Assembly: GCA_900208305.1 (NCBI GenBank)
Contig: OAPG01000011.1
Location: 620,001 to 684,000 of the forward strand
DNA from: Melanopsichium pennsylvanicum
Taxonomy: Eukaryota > Basidiomycota > Ustilaginomycetes > Ustilaginales
Length of the DNA stretch: 64,000 nucleotides
Reading direction: 5' to 3'
The notes under the pieces were generated by a model, which worked only from the letters and a program-made list of their open reading frames with translations, was not told where the DNA came from and did not search any database. Position 1 is the first letter of the stretch, and each line of letters begins with the position of its first letter. The translations under genes and the position numbers were made by a program. Shown one piece after another: positions 7,606 through 19,137 of this stretch.

Positions 7606-10600
7606 GCTTGGACACTTCTGAAGGAGTGAACATTTCCAACTATGAACTCACTTGGATCACAAAGGGGCAACAGTGCACAGGTACAATTGTCCCATACAGA
7701 GTAGTTTAGTTGGGACTGCCCATGACCAGCTGAGATGCATGATGCATTTCTGCCCTCCATCTCTGCTCAGCAAAGTGGGAACACCATGTACCATGCTTGA
7801 ATTGGCAACATATAAGAACTAAAAGGTATGCACTCCACAGCCTGGTCAGCTGATGTGGTGGCACAGCAGTGTTAGAAAGCACCAAGGGTCTTATACCACC
7901 AGAGTACAGGGATGCCAGGCGGCTTGGTATGGAATGATTAGAGCTTGCATGAGAGATATCTGCACAGTGATGGTGAAAAGAGTTAGTCTACTTGTATTGA
8001 GCAGTGCTCCCCTACAGGCAATACAGCTATATAATACAATTGACATCCTCCAGATCTGTGCATGATAGTTTGTACTAGAACATCAATGTGCTTCAATGCT
8101 CATTCTGATTGTTGGAGCAATTGTGTGTACACTTTATGTGGTAGCAACCACTTCTCAGTGGCATCATCAAGCTCAGATCGGGGAATGATGACCGATGCAT
8201 CGGGTTAAGAGGATGCTCCAGTTTTCACGCGACGCAGCCCATGCGGCTAGCGGCTGCACGAGCGTGTTCAGACACGTCTGAGTGAACGCTGCTTGCTGTT
8301 TGCGTCCTGATTCATCGAGGCGCAACCTGATTTCACCTTTTCGCTTTCAATCTCTGCCAGGAGCTTTGCGATGTAATCAACATGCCTTCTAGACGTTGTA
8401 ATCAAAGCCGATAAGTCTAGTGACGAGAACTGAATCATGTTGTCTGATGTGTTGTCGAAATGGGCAGTACTGTAAATTTAGAGTGCTTTACTGTACTGTA
8501 ACAAGTTCTGTCGTCATGCATGGCACACCATTACTGGAACAAAATACGAGATGATCGATGTTGCGCAAGCAGTGACCGGTTCTGCCTCTGCATTCATTTG
8601 ATTGTGCTGTTATGATGAGGCTAGATGCTCGCGTGACAGCAAGCCAACCGCGGCTACCCAATACTCAGGTTCAAGTGATGAAAACAACTTCCGGTACATA
8701 CATTTGCCGCAATCACTATCATGTGCCATGATAAGACCCTGTCCAAAGTGCGTGACCGATCCGAAGAGGAACCGACTGCATCTGACTCGTGGCAGAAGAT
8801 GAAAGCACTCCAAGGGCTCATCAAACTCTTGCTAGATATGATCCGGTAGTCGTTGGTTGCAAAGTTGTACTTTATATTGAAGTCAAGTGACCATATGTAA
8901 GCGAACATCATTTTTGAAGCTAGGCGGAAGGGAGAGGAAGCCTTATTCCCGAAAATGACATTCATGGGACTTTGGAAATCTCCGATATGTTTTGCCTATT
9001 AACCCAAACAGGTCACCACTCACGGCAAACAAGGGAGGGATGACCGAAGGTCGAGTCGATTGGCTTGCTTATTGCGACAATGGCTCGAGATAAGCGACAC
9101 GAAGCTGTGAGCTGTCAAAAGACGAGCCTCGGCACGGGGCTTTAGGACAATAAGCTGGCGAAAAGACATGGGACGTGAGTACGTTCTTCATACTGTAGCG
9201 ACAAAGCAGCGACGAATGCTGTTTGTGTCGAGCTCTTGTCCAAGGGCTCACAGAGTATGCTCGCAAAATAACCTTCGGTCACTGCTACACGACAGTAAAA
9301 TGAATGGTAAAGCCATGACACGTTCCTGTATACTGATGCGCAGACCCAAGTACGAAGATGACAAGTTGACCGAAGCCTGAGCCTGAGATTCGACTCGACT
9401 GTAAATTACTGTACGGTAAAGCAGATGCTCATTGCTGCCACGATACCGCTCCGTCCAAGTCTTATTCAATAGACCTTTGCAGTTCATTTTGCTTTGCTTT
9501 TCATCTTAATCTCGCTTGAGGAAAGGGACTTGAGCCGCTATCAAAGTGCGGAGCCCGAAAACACCAGATGCAGTGCGGCACAGTAAATTTGTAGTACAAT
9601 AATATAGTAGACAGAGAAACGTGCAGGCTCGCTACAAATTATGCTCCCAAAATGTTATGGACTTTTGTAATTTAATTTTTTTTTTTTTTGCTTTGACAGA
9701 TGCTTCTGAGTGTGAAAGACGCGAAACAAGCTTTCTCTGCTCGCTTTCACGAGAATCACAACATTTGGGGAAAAAAGGCGAGGAAATGGGAAGAAATTTT
9801 GCAGAATCACAATGGCGACACACACTTCCACGGAGATGAGTGAGATCAGCGAGGGTCTTTTAATCTGACGCTACGCTGAGTTGCCCCCACAAAAGTGCCC
9901 ACCTTCAAGCAGAAGGCTTGTCACGGATCCGGTTCCATTTGAATACGCTCATCCTCGGTTGCCTGCCATCGAACACAAGCATACACACACTGAACGATGG
10001 TCAGGAGCGAGACAGTGTGGTGGGTCAACACGACGTTTGCGATCCGCACTCCTGGTTTTACGAATGACAACAGGGATCTGAAAAGCTCTGCCAAGTATCT
10101 CTACTGTCATAGATGGCTAGCCGTCTTTTTGGTTTCGTGCCTGAAAAAGGAGCGCCGTCGGTGATGCGCGTACCATCATCGCCAAGTTGAAATGCAAATG
10201 CGGGTTGAAAATGCAGAAATACAATGTGGTAGAGTAACTGCAGCGTACATATAATACATACCGGTGATCTGACTGTGACGTGCTGACCGACGGTCGCATT
10301 GCTTGGCTGAATTCGCTCTTTTCTTGTTCGTTACTTGCACTCGATCGAGAGCATTTCAGAAGCACAAGAGTAGTTTTTGAAAAGAGTAGACTATAGTCTT
10401 TGGCTGGAATCGGTTAGCAAGCTCACTCATGCGTCGGTGAATCCGACTTGTCCAAAGCCAAGCCGAGGGGGAGAAGAGAGAGTGACGGAAGTGCAATCAA
10501 GTTTAAGCCCGGAAAAGAAAATGGCATGAAAAAATTAACACTGCCTCAAACCTGCGTCAGCATTCACACGGTCCTGAACACCCTATTTTGACTGACTCTG

Positions 10601-10676
10601 ACGCTGTCTTGCTCAGTTCAAAGTCACACCTCTGCGTTCTCACGCGCCGCTTTCTGGCTCGTTTGCTCTCTTTTTC

Positions 10677-10725
<49 letters not shown>

Positions 10726-11574
10726 CCTCTCTCGCTTGCTTGCTGCTTGTCGCAACCGCCTCACTCACATAGAACACTGCAGCTCAGCCTTGAACCTACG
10801 CACTTTTGATCTTTCCTGTCTTGCCTCTGGAGCGCAAGTACGTTGTAGACACTCTCTCTCAGCCTCCTTTGACCACCATTCGTATCTTGTTCTTCATCAT
10901 CATCAGCCCACAACAGCTCACTACCACCAGATCAGCCACTGCCACACCTAGCCTTACACTCGACTGTCGCCAACTAGTCCGCTCCCAAAGAATTCTGTCA
11001 GCACTCCTACCATTGCAGCCAGTCGTGCCTGTCGCTTTACCATTTGCACCCTCGCCGGACCTCAGCCTGAATACCACGTTTGCTTCAGACTCGCAAGGCC
11101 GTCTCTTCCTCTGGCAGCAGAAAATAATCCATTGAAACGACGCTTCATCGTCCACGATAAAGATTTGCAACAAAAAGGGCCCGGTAGTTGCTAAAGCCCC
11201 CATACGAGTGCCCCTACCTTCATATCCAAACAAGAGGCCCGAGCTTGCACGCCATCCCTCAACGCCACACGTCGCTCGTCCCTTTTTCGCTTTGTGAGAA
11301 TCTACTGTGTCCTTCCGATACATCGAGTCATCAGGCTGTGTTCCAATACCGACGCTGGCACAGATACTTCATTGAAGAGGCGCACCTCATACTATCTTGG
11401 CCCTACGCAGATGAGCTCTTGCTGGCAGTGATTGCTACACCAGCCATCGATTTCCAATCCACATACCTCCACAGACAGTCTCACCCTGATCCCGGCTCCT
11501 TACAGCCTCTTTTGCAAGCACGCCATCGCTCGAAGAGAGACAAAGCTCTGTTGTCCCAGATCACCATCACCAAC
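7606..11574. other. 4-kb intergenic region upstream of OPI1
   Basis: No gene is recognised on either strand. About 7620-8170 is strikingly poor in CpG (roughly one in 550 bp) and rich in TpG/CpA, like a decayed, once-methylated or RIP-mutated repeat. From about 8200 base composition returns to that of ordinary spacer. A long pyrimidine tract lies at 10667-10734, and the last 800 bp are probably the OPI1 promoter and 5' leader. Confidence 0.5.
10667..10734 (+). repeat. Pyrimidine (CT)n tract upstream of OPI1
   Basis: An almost uninterrupted CT-dinucleotide run of about 68 bp. CT-rich blocks are common in fungal core promoters just before the transcription start; here it lies about 850 bp before the OPI1 ATG. 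Its role is inferred from position only. Confidence 0.6.
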
Positions 11575-14124
11575 ATGGAATCAGCACCAGATGCTAGCCT
11601 CTCTCACGAAGAGCGTTGGACAGCGCATCGTGCCGATGCAGAGACCGATGTCTCTCACTCATTCAGCGCAGCCTCTACACCCGCTCCGACCACACCAGCC
11701 ACTCCGCCAGCAGAAGAACTTACCTCTTCACAGGAGCTCCTCCAACAAAAATATTCAGCATCCCCTTCCAATGGCCTTGGCATCGACGCAGAAGACGAAG
11801 ATGTTCGCATTGCAATCATGGCTTTGGGTGCTATGAAGAGCCTCGACGGCACAAGCAATGGTTTCGGTGGACCAAGTACCAGCAGCAGCATGTCCTTGGA
11901 TCCGCACAAAAGAACCAGCAAATGTAAGTTGCTTGCCAGAAAATTTCGACAAGGACGCTGCCTTCAATGCCCTCTGTGCAGTTTGGTATCGGCTTTCTTG
12001 AAAACCGTCGAATCATGATCGCTTACTGACCTGCCCTCACCATGATATCACGTTCCCTTGGAAATAGCGCCAGCCCGCACGTCCTCGGCGATATCCAACT
12101 CCAGCGTAGCTTCTACCGCCATCTCTTCACCTAGCTCCACCCCAGCAACCGATCTCACACAAGACTCGGGTGCTGATTCACCCGTCGGTCGCATGACTGG
12201 TCCAGCACGCCTCGGCGACCTCCCACCAGATCTCAAGGTGTCCGCCGTCATTCAGGACGAAAACGGCAACGAGCTGCAGGTCGATCCAGAGATGATGAAC
12301 GACGCAGATTTTCTGAAAAGAGTCAGCCACCTCCCCATCGTCCGTGGCACCCTGAGAGCATATGAGCTGGGCAAGCAGCGCAGCAAAGTCGTCAAGTACG
12401 GTGCCGGTCTTGTAGAGAGCTCGGTCAAGACCATTTCACGCCCCGTTGTTAGCCGCCTGGGTGCAAGCCTGGGTGAGCGCGGAGTAGAGCAGCTTGATGA
12501 CTTTGCCTGCCGACAGCTCGATCGCATTTACCCTTCCGCTGTCGGTTCGCCCAGCAAGGAGGAGAAGCGCGGTTTCATGGAGGAGGTCGACCGTAAAGAC
12601 AAGGAGGAGTGGCAAACCGTGAGCCCGGAGGAACGGGAGAAGCGCAGAAAGGCATATCTTGCTTTGCAGCTTGAAGAGCGTGAACGCAATCTCATGGCGA
12701 ACGAAGTACGACAACGACGAGGCAAAGCTACCGACCTCGAGAACGAGACATCAGACCAGACATTTGCAGTCGCGTCCGGCAGTGGCAGCACCTCAGCTAA
12801 GTTGCACAATGACAGCAACATGGAGGGTGTCGATGACGAGAACAAGGCAAAGGCAAATTTCAGCGCTGTGGCTCGAAGCAATGCGGCAAAGACGTTACCG
12901 TTTCAGAGCAGCCGGTGGGGCTCCATGCTGGTCGAAGCAGGTGCTACAGCAGGCGGCCTTTCAGCAGCGATGAGCGAAGAGTCGATGAAGTCGCTCAAGT
13001 ACTGTCTCCAATGGCTTCAGTATGCGACAGCGCACATCGAGCACCAGATCACCATATTGAGGGATCTGATTGTCAAGCTCAATCATGGCGAGCTGGATGT
13101 GTCTGGCGCTGCGGTGCAGAACCTGACCAACATCAAAGGCGACGTCGTCAACACCATCCGTGGTGTTGTTGATGTGATCGGAAAGTACGCAGGAAATGCG
13201 CTCCCCGAACCCGCACGAAATAGTGTCAAGGCTTTCATCCTCAGCCTTCCCGCACGATGGGCCACCGTCAACCGTAGCTCCACCGCAAGCTCTCCATCAG
13301 GTTACTTTGGTAGCAGCCCTTCTTCTCCGTCCTTCTCTCCGGCGCACATTAGCGACGGCCCACAATCGCCGACCCACCTAACCGCCAACGCGCGATTTCG
13401 CAACGGAGTCGGCAGCCCGCGTGGGCAGATGCAAGTCGCAGCAACAGCGCAAGCCGCCAACCGCATCCTCACCCTCGCCATCGAATCGCTCGACATCCTT
13501 CGCAGTGTCACCATCGTGTTTGGCGAATCTCTCGACCGAGCTGATCTCTGGGTCGAGCGCCTGCGCATCTTGGGCCTGCAACGTAAGCGTCAGCACGAAG
13601 CCAACTCCAACGAGCAGCAACAAATCGCCGCCGGCCCTTCGTCTTCGTCTCTCACACCTTCGCACTGGGAAAGTGCTCGAGGCTCATCCATGCGGGGCCG
13701 TGCAAATTCTCCCGGGGGCGACAGCGATGTAAGCATGGGTACCAGTGCTTCCACCAAACGCAGGAGGACAAGACAGACGCCAAGTGGCGGATTCCACATG
13801 TCGCGTACCCCCTCGGTGGCTGCTTCACAGAGCGAGTTGAGTGAAGATGAAGAGGCGTTGACCGAGACTGAAAAGACAAGGTCACCACCGATGGGAGGCC
13901 AGGCGACCTTCTCGACCGGCACGATGAGCAATGGGCATGGTCATCATCATGGGCAAAGTCTTCCACACCACGCTCACAGCGCCAGAAGGCCAGGAACTAG
14001 AAGTAGAGCAGGAACAGGTGGGAAGCATTACCCCATGTATCCTCCTACTTTGCCCTCTCCTCTTCATGCCACTTTTGCCAATGCCAAATCGGCGTCACTG
14101 AATGATAAAGAGACTACCGCCTAA
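11575..14124 (+). CDS. OPI1: Opi1-type transcriptional repressor of phospholipid genes
   Basis: Two exons, 11575-11923 and 12068-14124, give 801 residues. The intron has a GTAAGT donor, TTACTGAC branch-like sequence and TAG acceptor and keeps the frame. The ATG at 11575 is the first ATG in its frame. The Opi1 family domain is recognised by the block around residues 190-245 containing H-L-P-I-V-R-G-T-L-R-A-Y-E and then V-V-K-Y-G-A-G, followed by a Q-L-D helix. It resumes around 425-620 with helices ending in E-R-L-R-I-L-G-L-Q. The yeast protein (about 400 residues) senses phosphatidic acid at the ER and represses INO1-type genes through Sin3; Neurospora CCG-8 is the same family. This copy is twice that size because of Ser/Thr-rich linkers. 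Its 3' end faces CUL3. Function is inferred from the family. Confidence 0.85.
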
Positions 14125-14735
14125 GATGATGGTCGGTCGATCAAGACCGCCAATCATTATTTCGGCGGAGAGTCAACCGTTATTCCTCTGTTTCAACTTT
14201 TTCTTTTTGCTTTCTTGCTTTGCTGCAAGCTTTATTTCACCTCTTTCTCTCTTTTTTTTTTCTTTCTTTTTTTCTCTCTATTTTTTCCATGTTTGTGTTT
14301 TGTTTGTATTTGTACCTTTTCCGTCTCTTCTTTTTACATCAGCAAACCCATCGTTCTGTCTAACAAAATCTCGAGCTCAAATCGAAGTGATGGTGCGATG
14401 TTGATTTGGAATCGATGTGAATGGATGGCGAGGCCTTGGAAGAGTCCTTTTGAGGTTTTTGAATCGTGACGCGGGTTGGGACTGTGTGGCTGTAGATAAC
14501 TCACAGTGACTGGGATGGTTGGGTTGGAATGGTTGATTTTCGATGTTTGTGTGCTTTATAAGATTTGGGTTTCTCTGTTTCTCACAAGCATTGACACAGT
14601 GAAGATGGTGATAATTTAGGCTTTGCATCGAAAAACGAAATAAAAAAAAAACCCCAACCATGCAATTACAAAAGGTAAAAAATCTCAAAAGTGATGAGAG
14701 AGAATCTTTTGAACTGGAAATAGCAACCTCCCCAC
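14125..14735. other. Convergent 3' region between OPI1 and CUL3
   Basis: No gene. A T-rich tract at about 14195-14340 follows OPI1, and an A-run at about 14641-14650 lies beyond the CUL3 stop. Both are consistent with facing 3' untranslated regions. Confidence 0.5.
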
Positions 14736-17372
14736 CTAAGCCAGATAATTGTAAACATTCCTCTCACTCTCATCCCTCTCCAAATACTCTCTCTCAATCA
14801 AACTCTCAATCCTCTTCTTGATCATAGACAACTTCGGTTGGAACCTGCTGGTCAACTGCCGAATCGTCTCTTGAACCATCTCGTTATGTCCCAACGTCTT
14901 CCTATTCTTCATAATCCTCACGATACAAGCTTCGACCAAAAACGTCCTCTCCTCTTCCACCTTTTCATTCGTCGCCTTCCTCTCCTTATCCGTCTCCACT
15001 CTCGCCGCAATCTGTTGGATCTTGAATTTTGCCAACGGACAGATAAATGTTGAATTGAACGCAAACGTATCCGAAGTTCCGACATCACGAGACTTGGGCG
15101 TCTTGGTAAGAATTCGGAACTTGGCACAAGCCAAAGACTGCAACGTCCTCTGCAAATCCACATGGGGAATGTTGGTCGAACGCGCGATATCGCTATACGA
15201 CAAGGTCTGATCCGGATCATCCGCATTGTCGAACAACAACAACACCACCAGCGCAAAAGTCGAAAGGTTGATCTCATGCGTCCTGGATTTGAACGCAACC
15301 CTAACATCCGCATTGCCCAAGTTGGCATGCCAAGTAAGCACACGTCCATTGTGCTTGGACTGGTAAAACTCTTCAAACCTCTTCCTTGCCTCCATCATGA
15401 TTTCGGGCATGGTACAACTGGGTGCCTGCGTCGAGATGGGCCAGTTGGTGCTCGTCAACACATTGACATTCAACGCAAACGGCATATTCCTATGACTGTT
15501 CTTGATCGTCTTGTTGAAATCGTCCATCGTTTCTTCGGATGTCTTCATGTCGTTCAACATGCCTTGGAGCTTGGCAACATAACCGTGACCCGACTCGATC
15601 TTGAGCTTGGCCATCATGCCGCGCTCGGCATCATCGCTTACGCTCCTACCTTGCAACAAGCGCTTGGCGAGATGCTGCTTGTAGTAGCGTTCGAATGTAT
15701 CCTTCTCGTGAAGGAAGCGAAACACGGAGATGGTCTTTCGGAGGATGTCTTCCACCTCAGATTCGGACTTGCCTTTGAGGCCTTTCTTGAGATTCTCATC
15801 AATGAAAAGGGAGATGAACTCGGGCGCGCGTTTGTTAGAGTTGATGAAGGACTCGAAAGCTTCGTTGATGGATGTCTCGCAACCAGTATCGCGAACAAGA
15901 GCGACTTCGAGGATCGAGTCAAATTTGTGCTTGAAGTCGAGGACGTCTTCCACCCAGCGGATGGCGGTTGCAGCTTGCGGAGTCGACGCGTCGCTGTCGG
16001 GGACTGCTTTAGATTTTCCTTTTGTTTCGTCAGCGGGAACGTCTGTCGAGGTGCCTTGGAGAGCCGTCTGGCTGGTGACTGCGTCATTGATGAGCTTTCC
16101 CCTTGCAGCGATGTAGCTCTTCAGTCCAAGACGAAGGGTGTTGGGCCCTTCGGGGACCTTGTTGAATAGGGTATACATTCGACCAAGATCTTCTTTGCGA
16201 TCTTCGTCGAGCATGGTGACGAGTCCGGAGCCGGGCATGTCGATGACGGTACCAAGATGCTTCGCCAAGAAATTCTTCTCAAGCAAGTGCTGAAGTGGCT
16301 TTTGCGTATCTGGCTTGAGATACACGGTTACACGATCGGCCTCTTCTTGCAATCTTCGAGCGACATGAGCCAGATATTTGGCTGCATCTCCTGCGTCAAG
16401 CCACCTTTCCGCCTCGGCGCTGTAGAACGCAGCCGAGGTCTGCAGGAAGGCGGGTTCGAAATCGCTCGAGTAAACGCTTGGGTCTGTGTTGGAAGATGCG
16501 ACAGCCTTGTGCTGAGTGAGATCGGAAAGCATATCGACGTTGGACTTGACAAGAGAGCGGCTGATTGCGGAGCCTTCGCGCTCGATCTGAATGTGGGTGA
16601 GGAGCGTGCTGTAGAGGTAGATCTGAATGGGGTATTTGGTCGAGCGAATCACAGAATCGCGGAAAATCTCAAGCCCCAAGCGGTTGATGGAGGGTACCTT
16701 GTGATTCTCGACATAGACGCGATCGACGTACTTGAGCACCTCGGAAAGCTTGGACATGCAACTGCGGTGGTCCAGCCAAGTGTCGCGGATAGCCGTCATG
16801 AGGCGTTCGCCTGCTTGAATGCGGGCAACAGCATCAGCGCGATCGCCAGCTTGGGTAGCGGACATGGTCGCTGCAGTTGCGGCAGTAGAGCTGGAAGAAG
16901 CATCATCGAGACCATCTTGGAACAAGTCCAAGTCGGAAGCGGTGGCTCTACCCTTGCCTTTGTTGGTAGTGCCGCTGCTGGCAGCATCGGAGTTGATGTG
17001 GCTTGACGAAGAGCCAGAGTGCGATAGCAACGCTTCCGGTAGAATGATGCCGGCGGACACGGAAGCAGCGCCTCCTGGAGGGAAAGCGGGGATAATTTTT
17101 TCGCGACAAAGCTTGTCCAGATGCTGCTGAACCTGCTTCTTGACACCGTGGTAGAGCATATCACCCTGCTGGTAGAGGACAAGGTTGTAGGCATACCGAT
17201 AGTGCTCCTCGTAGCTGAGCTTGGAGATGTTGTGGTTCTGGATCTGGGAGATGGCATGGACGAGTCGGAGCCACATTTCATCGATGGAGATCTTGAGACC
17301 GATCTTTTTTGGAGGCTTGAGCTTTGTTCCACGCGTGCCACCAGGCCTGCGCATCGAGCCTGGGGCGTTCAT
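14736..17372 (-). CDS. CUL3: Cullin-3, scaffold of BTB-type ubiquitin ligases
   Basis: Single exon, 878 residues. The N-terminus has the CUL3-like K-I-S-I-D-E-M-W start of the first cullin repeat. Cullin repeats fill residues about 30-400, the cullin homology domain about 500-740, and a C-terminal winged helix closes the protein. The neddylation site is I-V-R-I-M-K, with the modified lysine at about residue 822. The C-terminus Y-L-E-R-D ... Y-N-Y-L-A is typical of cullins. A Ser/Ala-rich insertion at about 110-175 is unlike animal CUL3. Cullin-3 binds BTB proteins by its N-terminal half and RBX1 by its C-terminal half to build cytosolic and nuclear E3 ligases. It is divergent from the SDS3-like gene and convergent with OPI1. 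Other cullins were considered, but the spacing and N-terminus fit CUL3 best. Confidence 0.92.
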   Translation of the reverse strand: MNAPGSMRRPGGTRGTKLKPPKKIGLKISIDEMWLRLVHAISQIQNHNISKLSYEEHYRYAYNLVLYQQGDMLYHGVKKQVQQHLDKLCREKIIPAFPPGGAASVSAGIILPEALLSHSGSSSSHINSDAASSGTTNKGKGRATASDLDLFQDGLDDASSSSTAATAATMSATQAGDRADAVARIQAGERLMTAIRDTWLDHRSCMSKLSEVLKYVDRVYVENHKVPSINRLGLEIFRDSVIRSTKYPIQIYLYSTLLTHIQIEREGSAISRSLVKSNVDMLSDLTQHKAVASSNTDPSVYSSDFEPAFLQTSAAFYSAEAERWLDAGDAAKYLAHVARRLQEEADRVTVYLKPDTQKPLQHLLEKNFLAKHLGTVIDMPGSGLVTMLDEDRKEDLGRMYTLFNKVPEGPNTLRLGLKSYIAARGKLINDAVTSQTALQGTSTDVPADETKGKSKAVPDSDASTPQAATAIRWVEDVLDFKHKFDSILEVALVRDTGCETSINEAFESFINSNKRAPEFISLFIDENLKKGLKGKSESEVEDILRKTISVFRFLHEKDTFERYYKQHLAKRLLQGRSVSDDAERGMMAKLKIESGHGYVAKLQGMLNDMKTSEETMDDFNKTIKNSHRNMPFALNVNVLTSTNWPISTQAPSCTMPEIMMEARKRFEEFYQSKHNGRVLTWHANLGNADVRVAFKSRTHEINLSTFALVVLLLFDNADDPDQTLSYSDIARSTNIPHVDLQRTLQSLACAKFRILTKTPKSRDVGTSDTFAFNSTFICPLAKFKIQQIAARVETDKERKATNEKVEEERTFLVEACIVRIMKNRKTLGHNEMVQETIRQLTSRFQPKLSMIKKRIESLIEREYLERDESERNVYNYLA

Positions 17373-19137
17373 GATGGTGGGACAATTACGGCTGAGATGT
17401 CAGCAGCTCGTTGATCAAATCGGAATTGACAAAGTTGCGACTGGCAGTGTAATTTGATTTAAGCCGCAGCACTCGTTTAGATGCGACGATAATCGATGAG
17501 ACCGGTTCGGAAGGCGAATGAGGAGACCAGTTATGTGAGAGAAGAAGTTCGCTCGGTTGTTACGAGCAAATGCCTAGCAGCGGAAGGGAGGATCGAAGGT
17601 ATGCGGTACGCCGCAAGGTATTCGCTGGGTAGCGATCTTGACCAAGGTCTGGCACCAGACGAAGTTCGATAGGTTGCGTGGTAGAAAGGTGTTTGTAGAA
17701 GTGCTATTCAGCGCCGTTGCGAGCGTTCAGTGTTGGTCAACACCTGTGAGGGAACGAGAGTAGGATGTGGTGTTGGAGTAGGATTGGATTGTGGGCACAC
17801 AATCCACGCACCCATGCTCGGAAAAGCAAACGGTGGAAATAGCTCCACTCCTGAAACAAAAAGAGGCAACAGCACACCGCGACATTTCCATGCCAATATC
17901 AGAAAGTCAGCAAACCCGCGATTTTCTTCCGACCCATAAATGTTAATTATCTCCAACCTTACAATAGATTTAATGGGGTACTGAAGTACCACAAGATGCT
18001 GAGGCAAAAAAGGAGCTATGTCTCTCTTTGGATAGCACACTCTCAAAAATCTGAAGGGCTGACCCAAACTGGCAATTTTGTCTGCTAGTAGAGCTTGCTT
18101 TGGATTATGCACTGGCCCAGGAGCAGGTCACAGATACTGTTAGGGCACAGTGTTACAGGGTGCAAAACACCAAGCCTAATAAAACCTGTAGTTTTATCAG
18201 GTTTCAATTTGACTTCCAATAAGATAGGGAGTGCTAGCCAAACTTGATTAAGGATCTGCCAAACACCATAGAAAAGGGATGAGGACTATTGAAGGCCCCA
18301 GTACAAGAGACTAGGCTTCCATCTGGTATGAAATGACTAGAGAGATAACATACATTTTTACCAAGACAATATGCAGCCAATTCCAAATGGGAGGGTTATC
18401 TGCATGCACAGTCTGCTTCACAATCTTTTTTGAGTGTGGTTCACAAAATTTGACTTGAACCTGCTACTGTTTGAATTTACAAGTTTGCTTGAAAAAGTTT
18501 TAAGTCTATCAAACTGCTAAAAGAAGCTTAAGTGTTACTGTCAAAATCCCAAAAAAAAAAAGAGGGTGTGTGAGGGCAGTCTTTGTCCCAGAAGTCTTTG
18601 CTTGCTTCATGTGAAGCAATTTGTTCTGTAATAGGTTGTCAGTTTGTGAAAATAAATGATGTTACATCGTCATTGCGTCACACCTCAAAGCGCGATTTCG
18701 AGTTGATCGCTCTCTCCCTCTCTTGGCTCGGCGCTCACTCTCTTGAACGCATTGACTTGTACGTTGTCACTGCTCCCAATCACTGTCTCTGATCCTCCTT
18801 GATCAGCCAAATTAGTTTGCTTCAAATCCATCATACCGCTTTTTGGACACCAACTCGGATCGCTTTGGCTTCTCACTTCGCTCGCATCGGTCGCCAGCCT
18901 GCTCTCCTAATAGCGTGCTTCTCAGGCGTACGACACCATCTTTCTACGCTGTCTCTTCACAGCTTCCATTCGCATTCGCATCCACAGCCGGCAATTCTCA
19001 CCACATCTGCCAAGCATCTGGCCTTTGAGTCTCCACACATTCCTTGACAGAAGTTACAAGCAATCGCTTGGCTCCCATATCAGCCCTGCGCATCGGATCT
19101 CGCAGCTCGCAGTTGACGATTAACACCGTCAACCATC
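17373..19137. other. Divergent intergenic region CUL3 / SDS3-like
   Basis: No gene is supported. About 17940-18560 is AT-rich and CpG-poor and contains a recognisable decayed piece of LTR A at 18151-18240. The flanks presumably hold the two promoters. Confidence 0.5.
18151..18240 (+). repeat. Decayed relic of a gypsy LTR related to LTR A
   Basis: It begins TGTTAC and aligns by eye with 594-670 of LTR A. The same order of blocks is present, including the hairpin, here ATAAAAC (18179-18185) pairing with GTTTTAT (18191-18197) around a 5-nt loop. Many of the visible differences are C-to-T or G-to-A relative to LTR A. The downstream end is not clear. Confidence 0.5.

Noticed and set aside
10588..10809. 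Ser/Leu repeat peptide
   Set aside because: Translation of the (CT)n tract; no evidence of a gene.
11188..11574. N-terminal extension of OPI1
   Set aside because: The frame is open, but the only start would be TTG; the first ATG is at 11575, directly before acidic Opi1-like sequence.
15162..16169. Long plus-strand frame opposite CUL3
   Set aside because: Antisense shadow of a well-conserved cullin coding region.
17708..18112. 134-residue minus-strand frame
   Set aside because: It runs into the AT-rich decayed repeat and has no recognisable feature.
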